From assembly GCA_023391635.1 (NCBI GenBank), contig JAEWAQ010000002.1, forward strand, positions 1-60,385: a stretch of DNA of 60,385 bases, in the 5' to 3' direction. Below the pieces are notes generated by a model. It had not been told where the DNA came from. It did no database searches and worked only from the letters and a program-made list of their open reading frames with translations. The stretch comes from Bacillota bacterium (GTDB lineage Bacteria > Bacillota > Bacilli > Paenibacillales > Paenibacillaceae). Every line of letters begins with the position of its first letter. Position 1 is the stretch's first letter. The position numbers and the translations under genes are program-made. Shown here piece after piece: positions 1 through 7,534 of this stretch.

Positions 1-1372
1 GCCATGTTTCAAGCTGTTCATCGGATTCATACGCGGAGATCCAGACGATCCTTCGCGGATCTGTGGTTTCCACTTGAAATACAGCTGTTTCGTCTTTCAA
101 CAGGGCGGTAAAAAAACTCCAAATTGTCGGGACGAACTGTTCGCGCTCCGTCTCCACAATCGCAACGTAGAAGGATGAAGCTGCGACGGGGAATTCGTGC
201 TCGGTAAGCCTTGTTACTGCGGACTGTATCTCTTCTTCCACCCCCTTGATCAATTGCAAAAAGCTGAATTGCAGAACAGCCTCCCGGTTCTCGTTCACCT
301 TCGTGGTTAACTGACTTGAAGTGGAATTCATATCCTGTATGGCGGCGAAGACGGTCTCGAGACCGCGATATCTTCTGTTTTGTCTCTGGGTCCAGATCTC
401 TTCCGTATAGGCAATTAATCGTTGCAACGGATTGTAGTTCACGTACATCATAAAATAAATCGCCATCGAGCCGATGATGAGAATAATCGAGAACCACTTC
501 AAATAGGTCAATTGCATGGCGCGGATCGGGTCGATCAGGTGCTTCTTGGGCGTTAAAATCGTCAACTTCCAATTGGTGTAATTCGAATGGACGGATGTTA
601 TTAAATAATCTGTCTGCTCAACGTTCAGCTCTATATTGGCGCGGTCGGACCGTTCATTGATGTGGTTCCAAACTTCATCGGAGACACTCCTTGAACGGTC
701 GCTCAACGTTAGCAATACTTCCCCGTGTTCATTGTATATGAGGACATCTCCGTCCGGATCATGAATAATGGATCGGAGCATACCGCGCATCTTATCTTCT
801 TCAATCAGAAACAAGGCAGTTCCATAGGGACGGGAAGAATTCAACGGGATTGGCATAGCGATCGTCAAGAAATGCTTGGAATCATGGTTGTTGATGTTCA
901 CTTTCTCCGATCCGCGAATCACTCTTGTGCGAGAATGATTAACAAAATCGAAAAACTCGGAATAGTTCATCTGTTCATATGTAAAAATCTGATTGAAAAA
1001 CAAAGGAAGTTTATAAGTACCGGTAGAGGAAAACAGAAAGTCTCCATCCCGGACATAGTAGAAAATATCGTAAAAGAAATTGTTTGCACTGGGATAATTA
1101 AGCCTCTGGGCAGAAAAATAAAAACCGTTAAACGTATTCATCGCATGCGGCTTCAAATCGTAATTCGTTGAAAGTTGCTGGCTGATGTTAATGACGTCAG
1201 CCATTTTCAAATCAAGCTGATCTTTGATTAGCGTCATCGCATCTACTTTGGATCGGTTAAAGTTCTCTGTGACTATGGCAGTGATGTGGGAATAAGAGAA
1301 GAAACCGAGAATGAGCAGGGGGATGACAAACACAAGGATGTACGACATCAAGTGGCGAAAGAACAGGCTCAT
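1..1372 (-). CDS. AraC-type membrane-anchored transcriptional regulator, N-terminal part (3' end beyond window)
   Basis: An uninterrupted frame of about 457 codons runs from ATG 1372 off the left edge, so the C-terminus is missing. It starts MSLFFRHLMSYILVFVIPLL, a first membrane helix, followed by an extracytoplasmic sensor-like segment of about 260 residues and a second helix near residues 300-320 (YLKWFSIILIIGSMAIYFMM), then a cytoplasmic linker. This is the architecture of the large Paenibacillus regulators that end in an AraC-type HTH and sit next to sugar ABC importers. A histidine kinase is the alternative, but no kinase motif is visible. AAAGGAG lies 11 bases before the ATG. It is divergent from the ABC importer and probably controls it. 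The HTH itself is inferred, not seen. Confidence 0.75.
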   Translation of the reverse strand, partial: MSLFFRHLMSYILVFVIPLLILGFFSYSHITAIVTENFNRSKVDAMTLIKDQLDLKMADVINISQQLSTNYDLKPHAMNTFNGFYFSAQRLNYPSANNFFYDIFYYVRDGDFLFSSTGTYKLPLFFNQIFTYEQMNYSEFFDFVNHSRTRVIRGSEKVNINNHDSKHFLTIAMPIPLNSSRPYGTALFLIEEDKMRGMLRSIIHDPDGDVLIYNEHGEVLLTLSDRSRSVSDEVWNHINERSDRANIELNVEQTDYLITSVHSNYTNWKLTILTPKKHLIDPIRAMQLTYLKWFSIILIIGSMAIYFMMYVNYNPLQRLIAYTEEIWTQRQNRRYRGLETVFAAIQDMNSTSSQLTTKVNENREAVLQFSFLQLIKGVEEEIQSAVTRLTEHEFPVAASSFYVAIVETEREQFVPTIWSFFTALLKDETAVFQVETTDPRRIVWISAYESDEQLETW

Positions 1373-1415
1373 ACTTACAGATTCTCCTTTCCCTCTAACT
1401 GTTGTAAGCGAAATC

Positions 1416-1445
1416 ATTATAAGTTGGGTAAGCGGGTAAAAGCAA
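1416..1445 (-). promoter_or_regulatory. SigA-type promoter of the AraC-type regulator
   Basis: On the minus strand TTGCTT (1445-1440) is followed after 18 bases by a perfect TATAAT (1421-1416), about 45 bases upstream of the ATG at 1372. Confidence 0.6.
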
Positions 1446-1559
1446 TAGGAACCGGCTGTTTATCCCATATGGCATATGGTTTCCCGGGCTGCATACCGAA
1501 AATAACGACGGGATAGGGAGAGCCATGCGGCATCTGCATATAAAGTCCTGAACTGCAGA

Positions 1560-1589
1560 TTGTGAGCGCAATCATTCTTGCTTTATGAT
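1560..1589 (+). promoter_or_regulatory. SigA-type promoter with overlapping CcpA cre site, sugar ABC operon
   Basis: TTGTGA (1560-1565), an 18-base spacer and TATAAT-like TATGAT (1584-1589) form a promoter. TTGTGAGCGCAATCAT (1560-1575) fits the cre consensus WTGNNARCGNWWWCAW at every defined position and covers the -35. This predicts carbon catabolite repression of the ABC operon by CcpA-HPr(Ser-P). The implied transcription start, near 1596, rules out the in-frame ATG at 1578 as the start of the first permease. Confidence 0.7.
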
Positions 1590-1646
1590 GGGTGCAGTTT
1601 ACGGTTCGACTTTGCGAAGAGGCTTTACGAAAGAGAGGGGTCTATC

Positions 1647-2582
1647 ATGACAACATTTCCGCCACTGCAATCCGGGAGAAGAAGGAGACTTCTTGGTAGG
1701 ATGATGTCATCCTACCAATTGTATATTCTTGTGCTTCCAACGCTGCTTTACTTTGCTATCTTTCAATATGGCCCGATTTATGGTTTACAGATCGCCTTCA
1801 AGAGATTCGTTCCTTCCTTAGGCTTCTTTGACAGCCCATGGGTCGGATTCACCCATTTCGAACGTTTCTTCCAATCGTATCAATTCGGGCTTATATTGAA
1901 AAACACGCTTGTTCTTAGTTTCTACGAGCTGTTGCTTTTCCCGATTCCAATCCTGATGGCTCTGTTTTTGAACCAGATCGTACAACAAAGATATAAAAAG
2001 TTCATCCAGACCGTAACCTATGCGCCTCACTTTATATCGACTGTCGTCATTGTTGGCATGTTATATCAGTTTTTGTCACCGCGCAGCGGGTTAATCAACC
2101 AACTCATTGGATTATTCGGTGGAGAATCCATCTTCTTCTTCGCCAGTCCTTTGTGGTTTAAGACAATTTACGTCTTCTCCGGCGTATGGCAAAATGCAGG
2201 TTTCGCAATGATTATCTATCTTGCGGCGCTAACGTCTATCAATCCGGAATTGCATGAAGCGGCAATGGTGGACGGGGCAGGCAAACTGAGGCGAATCCTC
2301 CTTATCGATTTGCCCGGGATCATGCCGGTCATCATTATTTTACTGATTTTGAACATGGGGCAATTTATGCAGATCGGTTATGAAAAGGTGTACTTGATGC
2401 AAAATCCGCTTAACATTCATTCAGCGGAAATCATTCAAACCTACGTATATAAACAGGGTATTCAGCAGGCACAATTCAGCTATGCAGCTGCGATAGGCCT
2501 ATTCAATAATGTCATCAATTGCTTGCTGTTGCTTATGTTCAACTACATCGCACGTAAAACAAGTCAGACGAGCTTATGGTAA
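1647..2582 (+). CDS. Carbohydrate ABC transporter permease, LplB/YtcP-partner type
   Basis: This 311-residue integral membrane protein has about six helices and the binding-protein-dependent permease signature. The EAA loop reads EAAMVDGAGKLRRILLIDLPG at about residues 210-230 and couples the channel to the ATPase. ATG 1647 was chosen because GAGAGGGG lies just upstream and the promoter would initiate downstream of the alternative ATG at 1578. It is the first of three co-directional genes (two permeases, then a lipoprotein). No ATPase is present, which is normal for this family: in Bacillus a shared MsmX-type ATPase serves many importers. The substrate is probably an oligosaccharide from plant polymers, but it cannot be read from the sequence. 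Confidence 0.9.
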   Translation: MTTFPPLQSGRRRRLLGRMMSSYQLYILVLPTLLYFAIFQYGPIYGLQIAFKRFVPSLGFFDSPWVGFTHFERFFQSYQFGLILKNTLVLSFYELLLFPIPILMALFLNQIVQQRYKKFIQTVTYAPHFISTVVIVGMLYQFLSPRSGLINQLIGLFGGESIFFFASPLWFKTIYVFSGVWQNAGFAMIIYLAALTSINPELHEAAMVDGAGKLRRILLIDLPGIMPVIIILLILNMGQFMQIGYEKVYLMQNPLNIHSAEIIQTYVYKQGIQQAQFSYAAAIGLFNNVINCLLLLMFNYIARKTSQTSLW

Positions 2583-2599
2583 GAGCGGGAGGGATAGCC

Positions 2600-3487
2600 T
2601 TGGATTTTCCAAGAGGTAGAGGGGACAAGCTGTTCGACAAGTTCAACATGGTCATATTTGCAGGGGTTGTCCTTGCGATTATGTATCCGTTGTATTACAT
2701 CGTCATTGCGTCCTTCAGCAACCCGGACATGGTATATGCCGGTAAAGTATGGATCTGGCCAGTGGATGCGACGCTTGAAGGCTATTACAGAATTTTGAAT
2801 CATACCCGAATTTGGCTTGGCTACAAAAACACAGTTTTGTACACAGTCGTTGGCACGACAGTGAATGTTATTCTTACGATCTCAGGGGGGTATGCCCTCT
2901 CAAGGAGGGATTTGCCCGGTGTCAGATTCATGATGATAGCGATCGTATTGACAATGTTTTTCGGCGGCGGATTGATCCCTACCTATATGATTGTCCGCAG
3001 TATGGGGATTTTGGATACGATGTGGGCTGTCATTATCCCTACTGCTATTAGCGCGTATCATATCATCGTTGTGCGTACGTTCTATCGGATGACGATTCCG
3101 GACGCATTGCATGAGGCTGCGGTAATGGATGGATGCAGCGATTTTCGTTTCTTGATGCGTATCGCCATTCCGCTTTCCTTGCCTATTATTGCGGTGATCG
3201 CGTTATTTAACGCAGTGGGCCATTGGAATCAATATTTTCAATCCATGATTTATTTGCGGAATTCACAGCTTCATACGTTGCAACTGGTGCTTAGGGAAAT
3301 TTTGATATTGGAACAAGCGAACGAGATGGCTATGGATCGCTTTGACGAAGTGGGAGCCGTTCAGCGCATCTCCGATCTGATTCGCTACGGTTCGATTGTA
3401 GTCTCTTCATTGCCGATGCTCATCTTATATCCGTTCTTGCAGAAGTATTTTGTTAAGGGTGTTTTGATCGGTTCTGTCAAGGAATGA
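2600..3487 (+). CDS. Carbohydrate ABC transporter permease, LplC/YtcP type
   Basis: Second channel subunit of the importer, about 295 residues with six helices. Its EAA loop is EAAVMDGCSDFRFLMRIAIP at roughly residues 170-190. The C-terminus, ending FLQKYFVKGVLIGSVKE, is typical of the YtcP/LplC family. TTG 2600 has a GGAGG seven bases upstream. The in-frame ATG at 2576, which overlaps the previous stop codon, lacks a good ribosome site but remains possible. It is translationally close to the first permease and should form a heterodimer with it. Confidence 0.9.
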   Translation: MDFPRGRGDKLFDKFNMVIFAGVVLAIMYPLYYIVIASFSNPDMVYAGKVWIWPVDATLEGYYRILNHTRIWLGYKNTVLYTVVGTTVNVILTISGGYALSRRDLPGVRFMMIAIVLTMFFGGGLIPTYMIVRSMGILDTMWAVIIPTAISAYHIIVVRTFYRMTIPDALHEAAVMDGCSDFRFLMRIAIPLSLPIIAVIALFNAVGHWNQYFQSMIYLRNSQLHTLQLVLREILILEQANEMAMDRFDEVGAVQRISDLIRYGSIVVSSLPMLILYPFLQKYFVKGVLIGSVKE

Positions 3488-3529
3488 CGGAATTGTTCAA
3501 ATAAACAAACATTGAGGGAGGAATAACGA

Positions 3530-5155
3530 ATGATTGGAAAAGGCAAATGGGTTGCTGTATGGCTAATCGCTGTGATGCTCGTCGTCACGGCATGTACAGG
3601 CACAGCACAGAAAGAAGAACCGAATCCAACAAAGAAAGAGGGATCCCCCGCCACCCCCGCAGCAAGCGAAGATCCGTACCAGTTTCCGCTGAAAGAACCC
3701 GTTGAGTTGACCTTCTTCGGGGGGAAGTATGAACTTGTTCAGAAAGATTATTCAGAGATGTCTGTGTTCAAGGAGATGGAAAGGCGAAGCAACGTTAAAA
3801 TTAACTGGAACTTAACATCAAATTGGAATGAACAATATAATTTGATGATTGCTTCAGGTGATTTGCCGGATGCCTTCTTCGGCAGAATGGGATTTTCCCC
3901 TTCCCATCTGGTTGAATTGTCCGGTCAAGGATTATTGGTGCCCCTGGATGATCTGATTGAGGAACACGCGCCCAATATCAAGAAGTTCTTCGAGCAATAT
4001 CCCGATGCCAAAGCGAACTTCCTGACCCCCGATGGAAAACTGTACACGATCCCGACGGTATTTTATTTCGACCATCATCGGATCGGCACGCGGATGTTTA
4101 TTAATGAGAAATGGTTGCAACAAATAAGCAGGGATGTTCCTGTGACAACGGAAGAGTTTTATGAGGTGTTGAAAGAATTCGGCGAGCGGGATATGAACGG
4201 TAACGGTTTGAAGGATGAGATCCCGTTTACCTTCCAATATCCGAATGGGCAGCGCGGTCCGTGGGGCATCTCCTCAGCCTTCGGAATAACAGATATGAAC
4301 CATCACAAATTTGTGAAAGACGGGAAAATTTTATTCGCGCCTATGGAGGAAGGGTATAAGGAATACGTCAAGTATTTGCATCGCTTAAAGAAAGAAGGAC
4401 TGCTCGATCAGGAGGCATTTACCCATAACACTAATTCTTATATAGCAAAAATAAGGGAAAATCCTTCGACTGTTGGGGCTTTCATCGGATGGGTTTGGTC
4501 GACTTATTTCGACAGCAAGGATGCTAGTGATTACATCGCGCTCGAACCGCTCGAAGGCCCTAAGGGTGATCGCAGCTTCCCCCATTATCCGATGACGCAA
4601 CTGGCAGGGGGACTTACCATTACAACAAAAAACCCAAATCCGATCGCGACGATCAAGTGGTTTGATATGATCTTCGGCGATGAAGAACTCGCCTACTCGA
4701 TGGATCTCGGTCCACGGGGTGTTACTTGGGATTATTCGGAGAATGGCGGGCTTAAATTCTTTGATCCGCCAGAAGGTATGGTTTACGAGGAATTTAGACA
4801 TGCGGACTCTCCAGGTAACGGCGGCCCCGCGTACTACACCCCTGAGATGTACAGAAGTTATGCTGCGGGGAATAAAAGCATTCAGGAATCTTTAATTATG
4901 TATGATATTTACAAACCTTATTTGGATAAAGAGGCCGTTCCCAATCTTATTAAATCGTACGAGGATAACGAGCGTGTGAATCAATTGACGACTGACATCA
5001 ACGGATTTGTAGAAACTCAATTCGCCAAGTGGGTATTTGAAGGCGGCGTTGACGAAGGATGGGATGCCTATTTATCTCAATTGAAACGCCTTGGTGTAGA
5101 AGAAATGATGGAGATTGAGAATCGATATTATAAGAAGTTGCTTGAATCGCAATAA
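3530..5155 (+). CDS. Extracellular solute-binding lipoprotein, family 1 (LipO/YtcQ type)
   Basis: The 541-residue precursor has a lysine-bearing N-terminus, a hydrophobic stretch and the lipobox VTAC with the acylated cysteine at residue 22, followed by a charged, proline-rich linker (about 23-50). The mature part has the length and motifs of YtcQ/LipO sugar-binding proteins (FPLKEPVELTFFGGKYELVQ near residue 50, and GDLPDAFFGRMGFSP). It would hand a sugar ligand to the two permeases encoded just upstream. The gap to the permease stop is 42 bases, with GGGAGG before the ATG, and a terminator follows, so this is the last gene of the operon. Confidence 0.92.
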   Translation: MIGKGKWVAVWLIAVMLVVTACTGTAQKEEPNPTKKEGSPATPAASEDPYQFPLKEPVELTFFGGKYELVQKDYSEMSVFKEMERRSNVKINWNLTSNWNEQYNLMIASGDLPDAFFGRMGFSPSHLVELSGQGLLVPLDDLIEEHAPNIKKFFEQYPDAKANFLTPDGKLYTIPTVFYFDHHRIGTRMFINEKWLQQISRDVPVTTEEFYEVLKEFGERDMNGNGLKDEIPFTFQYPNGQRGPWGISSAFGITDMNHHKFVKDGKILFAPMEEGYKEYVKYLHRLKKEGLLDQEAFTHNTNSYIAKIRENPSTVGAFIGWVWSTYFDSKDASDYIALEPLEGPKGDRSFPHYPMTQLAGGLTITTKNPNPIATIKWFDMIFGDEELAYSMDLGPRGVTWDYSENGGLKFFDPPEGMVYEEFRHADSPGNGGPAYYTPEMYRSYAAGNKSIQESLIMYDIYKPYLDKEAVPNLIKSYEDNERVNQLTTDINGFVETQFAKWVFEGGVDEGWDAYLSQLKRLGVEEMMEIENRYYKKLLESQ

Positions 5156-5170
5156 AGAGACAAGCACCAC

Positions 5171-5200
5171 GGAGGGGAACCGCGCAGGGGGTTCCCCTCC
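5171..5200 (+). terminator. Rho-independent terminator of the ABC operon
   Basis: An 11-bp perfect stem (5171-5181 with 5190-5200) with an 8-base loop is followed by a T-rich stretch (TCCTTATTTC). It starts 15 bases after the lipoprotein stop codon. Confidence 0.8.
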
Positions 5201-5316
5201 TCCTTATTTCGCCGTGGGCGCAGACTTGCGCCCCGTGACAATGATCGCTGCCAGCACACACGCTTGTTGTTCGGCGCGGCGACTTTCGTTATGCTGAAGG
5301 AAACGAAGTCGAGAGG

Positions 5317-5778
5317 ATGAAGCTCGCCATGACCTGGACATGCAGACGCATTCAAACCGAGGAGGAACTACGGCAGGCTATCGCCGTTCGCAAGGAAGTA
5401 TTCGTGGACGAACAGCAAGTGCCGGTCGAGGAGGAGATCGACGCGTTCGATCAGTTGTCTGGCGCGTGCCGGCACTATCTCGCTGCCGAGGGGCTAACGC
5501 CGGCGGGCGCGGCGCGTTGGCGGGAGTATGCGCCGGGAACGGCCAAATTGCAGCGTATAGCGGTGCGGAAGCCATGGAGGGGCAAGGGAGTTGGCAGCTT
5601 GCTCGTCGAGACCATGGAACGCGACGCAGCCGCGTCGGGCTGTCTCCTGGCTGTGCTTGATGCCCAATGCACCGCCGAGCCGTTCTATCAGAGACTCGGA
5701 TATACGACCGAGTCGGAAGAGCCGTTCCTGGACGCAGGCATCCCGCACGTTCGCATGAGCAAGCGCTTATCCCGCTAA
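5317..5778 (+). CDS. GNAT family N-acetyltransferase
   Basis: A 153-residue single-domain GNAT. The acetyl-CoA pyrophosphate-binding motif A is visible as VRKPWRGKGVGSLLVETM (about residues 85-102), preceded by the strand KLQRIAV. The C-terminal part, AEPFYQRLGYTTESEEPF, is the usual motif B region. The N-terminal AVRKEVFVDEQQVPVEEEID is characteristic of the YjcF/ElaA-like subgroup. The acceptor substrate is unknown. A second in-frame ATG lies at 5329; neither has a strong ribosome site. Its stop codon overlaps the stop of the convergent LpdD-like gene by three bases. Confidence 0.85.
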   Translation: MKLAMTWTCRRIQTEEELRQAIAVRKEVFVDEQQVPVEEEIDAFDQLSGACRHYLAAEGLTPAGAARWREYAPGTAKLQRIAVRKPWRGKGVGSLLVETMERDAAASGCLLAVLDAQCTAEPFYQRLGYTTESEEPFLDAGIPHVRMSKRLSR

Positions 5779-6095
5779 GTGGCGCTATTGCGCATCAATA
5801 CCTCTGCCATTCTCAAGCGCGCCTCCTCCACGATGTCGGCAATCTCCTGCTTGGTCGGCTTGTCCAGATGGATGCCGACCAATACGGCGATGGTGCGTCC
5901 CAATGCAGAGGCCGCCTGCATGGCCAGCTCCGCCGCCAGTTCGCGTTCCCGATGACCCGGCAACGTTGTGACGTCTACGAGCACATCGCCATCCTCCCCC
6001 ATATACGCTGTCGCCGTCGCCCCGATATGCGCCGTGCCCCCGGTAACGAGAAATACCCGATCTTCGCCCATTTCGCAGATTCGAATTTCAATCAT
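5775..6095 (-). CDS. LpdD-like (prenylated-flavin chaperone domain) small protein
   Basis: A 106-residue protein with no membrane segment. It resembles the small LpdD family associated with UbiD-type decarboxylases (segments VTGGTAHIGATATAYM and LPGHRERELAAELA), where it is thought to assist prenyl-FMN cofactor handling. No ubiD or ubiX gene is nearby. ATG 6095 was chosen over the upstream ATG at 6158 because GGAGTGAG precedes it and an extended -10 element lies between the two. The function is by family resemblance only. Confidence 0.6.
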   Translation of the reverse strand: MIEIRICEMGEDRVFLVTGGTAHIGATATAYMGEDGDVLVDVTTLPGHRERELAAELAMQAASALGRTIAVLVGIHLDKPTKQEIADIVEEARLRMAEVLMRNSAT

Positions 6096-6132
6096 GACAG
6101 GCTCACTCCGTTCGGGTTGATGATCGAAATTC

Positions 6133-6141
6133 AGTATAGCA
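6133..6141 (-). promoter_or_regulatory. Extended -10 promoter element of the LpdD-like gene
   Basis: Minus strand TGC-TATACT (6141-6133) is a TGn-extended -10 with one mismatch to TATAAT. No convincing -35 is present. It would start transcription near 6126, about 30 bases upstream of ATG 6095. Confidence 0.45.
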
Positions 6142-6267
6142 TCGGAAAGAACGTCCAAGCGTGATGTTTGTCACCTCTCTCCGGAATGCCGGGCCGTTAC
6201 AATAGAAGCATCGTTCACAGACCCAATAGGGCAGGCAAACCCGCGAGAAGAGGAGACGATCGCCAAC

Positions 6268-7518
6268 ATGGAATCTGCGTGCGCAACAAACAACGCGGCC
6301 GGGATCGGCGTCATGTGGAAGACGGTGTCCGAGGACTGCAACCTGGCGTGCGATTATTGCTACTACAGCACTTGCGGAGGTAAACCCGGTTCGACGATCA
6401 GCAAGATTGCTCCCGAGACGCTGGAGAAGTTCATACGCGAATACATGAACTTGTCGAGAGGCGTCGCTTCGTTCGCTTGGCAAGGCGGCGAGCCATTGCT
6501 GGCCGGACTCGATTTCTTCGAGTCGGTCGTCGCGCTTCAAGTCCAATATGCTCCTCCTCATACGATGATCAGCAACGCGCTGCAGACGAACGGTACGCTG
6601 ATTCACGACAGATGGGCCGCATTTTTTAAACAGTATCATTTCCTGATCGGGGTAAGCCTGGACGGGCCTCGGGACGTGCATAATTTGCGCCGCGTGGATG
6701 CGCAGGGACAGGGAAGCTTCGATCGCGTGATGCGGGGCATCGGACATCTGCGCAGTCATCGCGTGGACTTCAACGTTCTGACCGTGATCCATCGGGGTAA
6801 TGTCGGACGTGCGAAGGAGTTGTTCGATTTCTATCGCCGGGAAGGCTTCGACTTCGTGCAATTCATTCCGTGCATGCAGTTCCAGTCTCAGCAAGTCGGG
6901 CAGCCCGGCGTCTATGAGATCACGCCGGAGGAATATGGCGATTTCCTGTGCGAGGCGTTCGATTGCTGGTATAACGAAGGCCAACCGGCAATTTCCGAGA
7001 GATTCTTCGACAATATGCTTAGCGTATATGCTCATCGCGACTCGGAGCTGTGCACCCGGCGGAAGACGTGCGCGAAGACGCTTATTTTGGAACAGAACGG
7101 GGATGCCTACCCTTGCGATTTCTACATTCACCCCGATTGGAAGATCGGGAATGTGGGGACGGACGCGCTGACGGATATTTTGCGCCATCCGTTGTACGAC
7201 CGGTTCCTGAAATTGAAGCCGGCGCTGCCGGAAGCCTGCCAATCCTGCGAGTGGTGGGAGCTCTGTTATGGAGGCTGCCCGCGCAATCGCCGCTGGAATG
7301 AGGATTTGAGCGTGTCGCAGCCTGATTATTTCTGCCATAGCTATCGCCAGGTATACGCCTACGCGCACGATCGCATGACCGCGCTGGCCGATCGTACGCG
7401 TAGAAATTTATTCGCGGAGGGGCTGCGATACCAATATGGCGGGCGTGCGCCCGGCCGAAACGATCCTTGCGCTTGCGGCAGCGGGAAGAAGTACAAGAAC
7501 TGCTGCGCTCATTTGTAG
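6268..7518 (+). CDS. Radical SAM/SPASM protein, anaerobic sulfatase-maturase type, with C-terminal SEC-C motif
   Basis: A 416-residue radical SAM enzyme. The 4Fe-4S/SAM motif CNLACDYC has cysteines 24, 28 and 31, followed by the YYSTCGG and FAWQGGEPLL segments typical of anSME enzymes, which turn a Cys or Ser of sulfatases into formylglycine. The SPASM region with auxiliary-cluster cysteines is seen in CTRRKTCAKTLILEQNGDAY, FCHSY and CQSCEWWELCYGGCPRNR. The last about 20 residues, GRNDPCACGSGKKYKNCC, are a SEC-C zinc motif, as on SecA. No sulfatase gene is in the window, so the substrate is unknown and another SPASM-type peptide modification is possible. An AGGAGA lies about 12 bases upstream of the ATG. 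Confidence 0.85.
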   Translation: MESACATNNAAGIGVMWKTVSEDCNLACDYCYYSTCGGKPGSTISKIAPETLEKFIREYMNLSRGVASFAWQGGEPLLAGLDFFESVVALQVQYAPPHTMISNALQTNGTLIHDRWAAFFKQYHFLIGVSLDGPRDVHNLRRVDAQGQGSFDRVMRGIGHLRSHRVDFNVLTVIHRGNVGRAKELFDFYRREGFDFVQFIPCMQFQSQQVGQPGVYEITPEEYGDFLCEAFDCWYNEGQPAISERFFDNMLSVYAHRDSELCTRRKTCAKTLILEQNGDAYPCDFYIHPDWKIGNVGTDALTDILRHPLYDRFLKLKPALPEACQSCEWWELCYGGCPRNRRWNEDLSVSQPDYFCHSYRQVYAYAHDRMTALADRTRRNLFAEGLRYQYGGRAPGRNDPCACGSGKKYKNCCAHL

Positions 7519-7534
7519 ATAGGACAAGACAATA

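Noticed and set aside
1578..1646. In-frame ATG at 1578 as start of the first permease
   Set aside because: It lies upstream of the -10 element (1584-1589) and lacks a ribosome site; ATG 1647 has GAGAGGGG.
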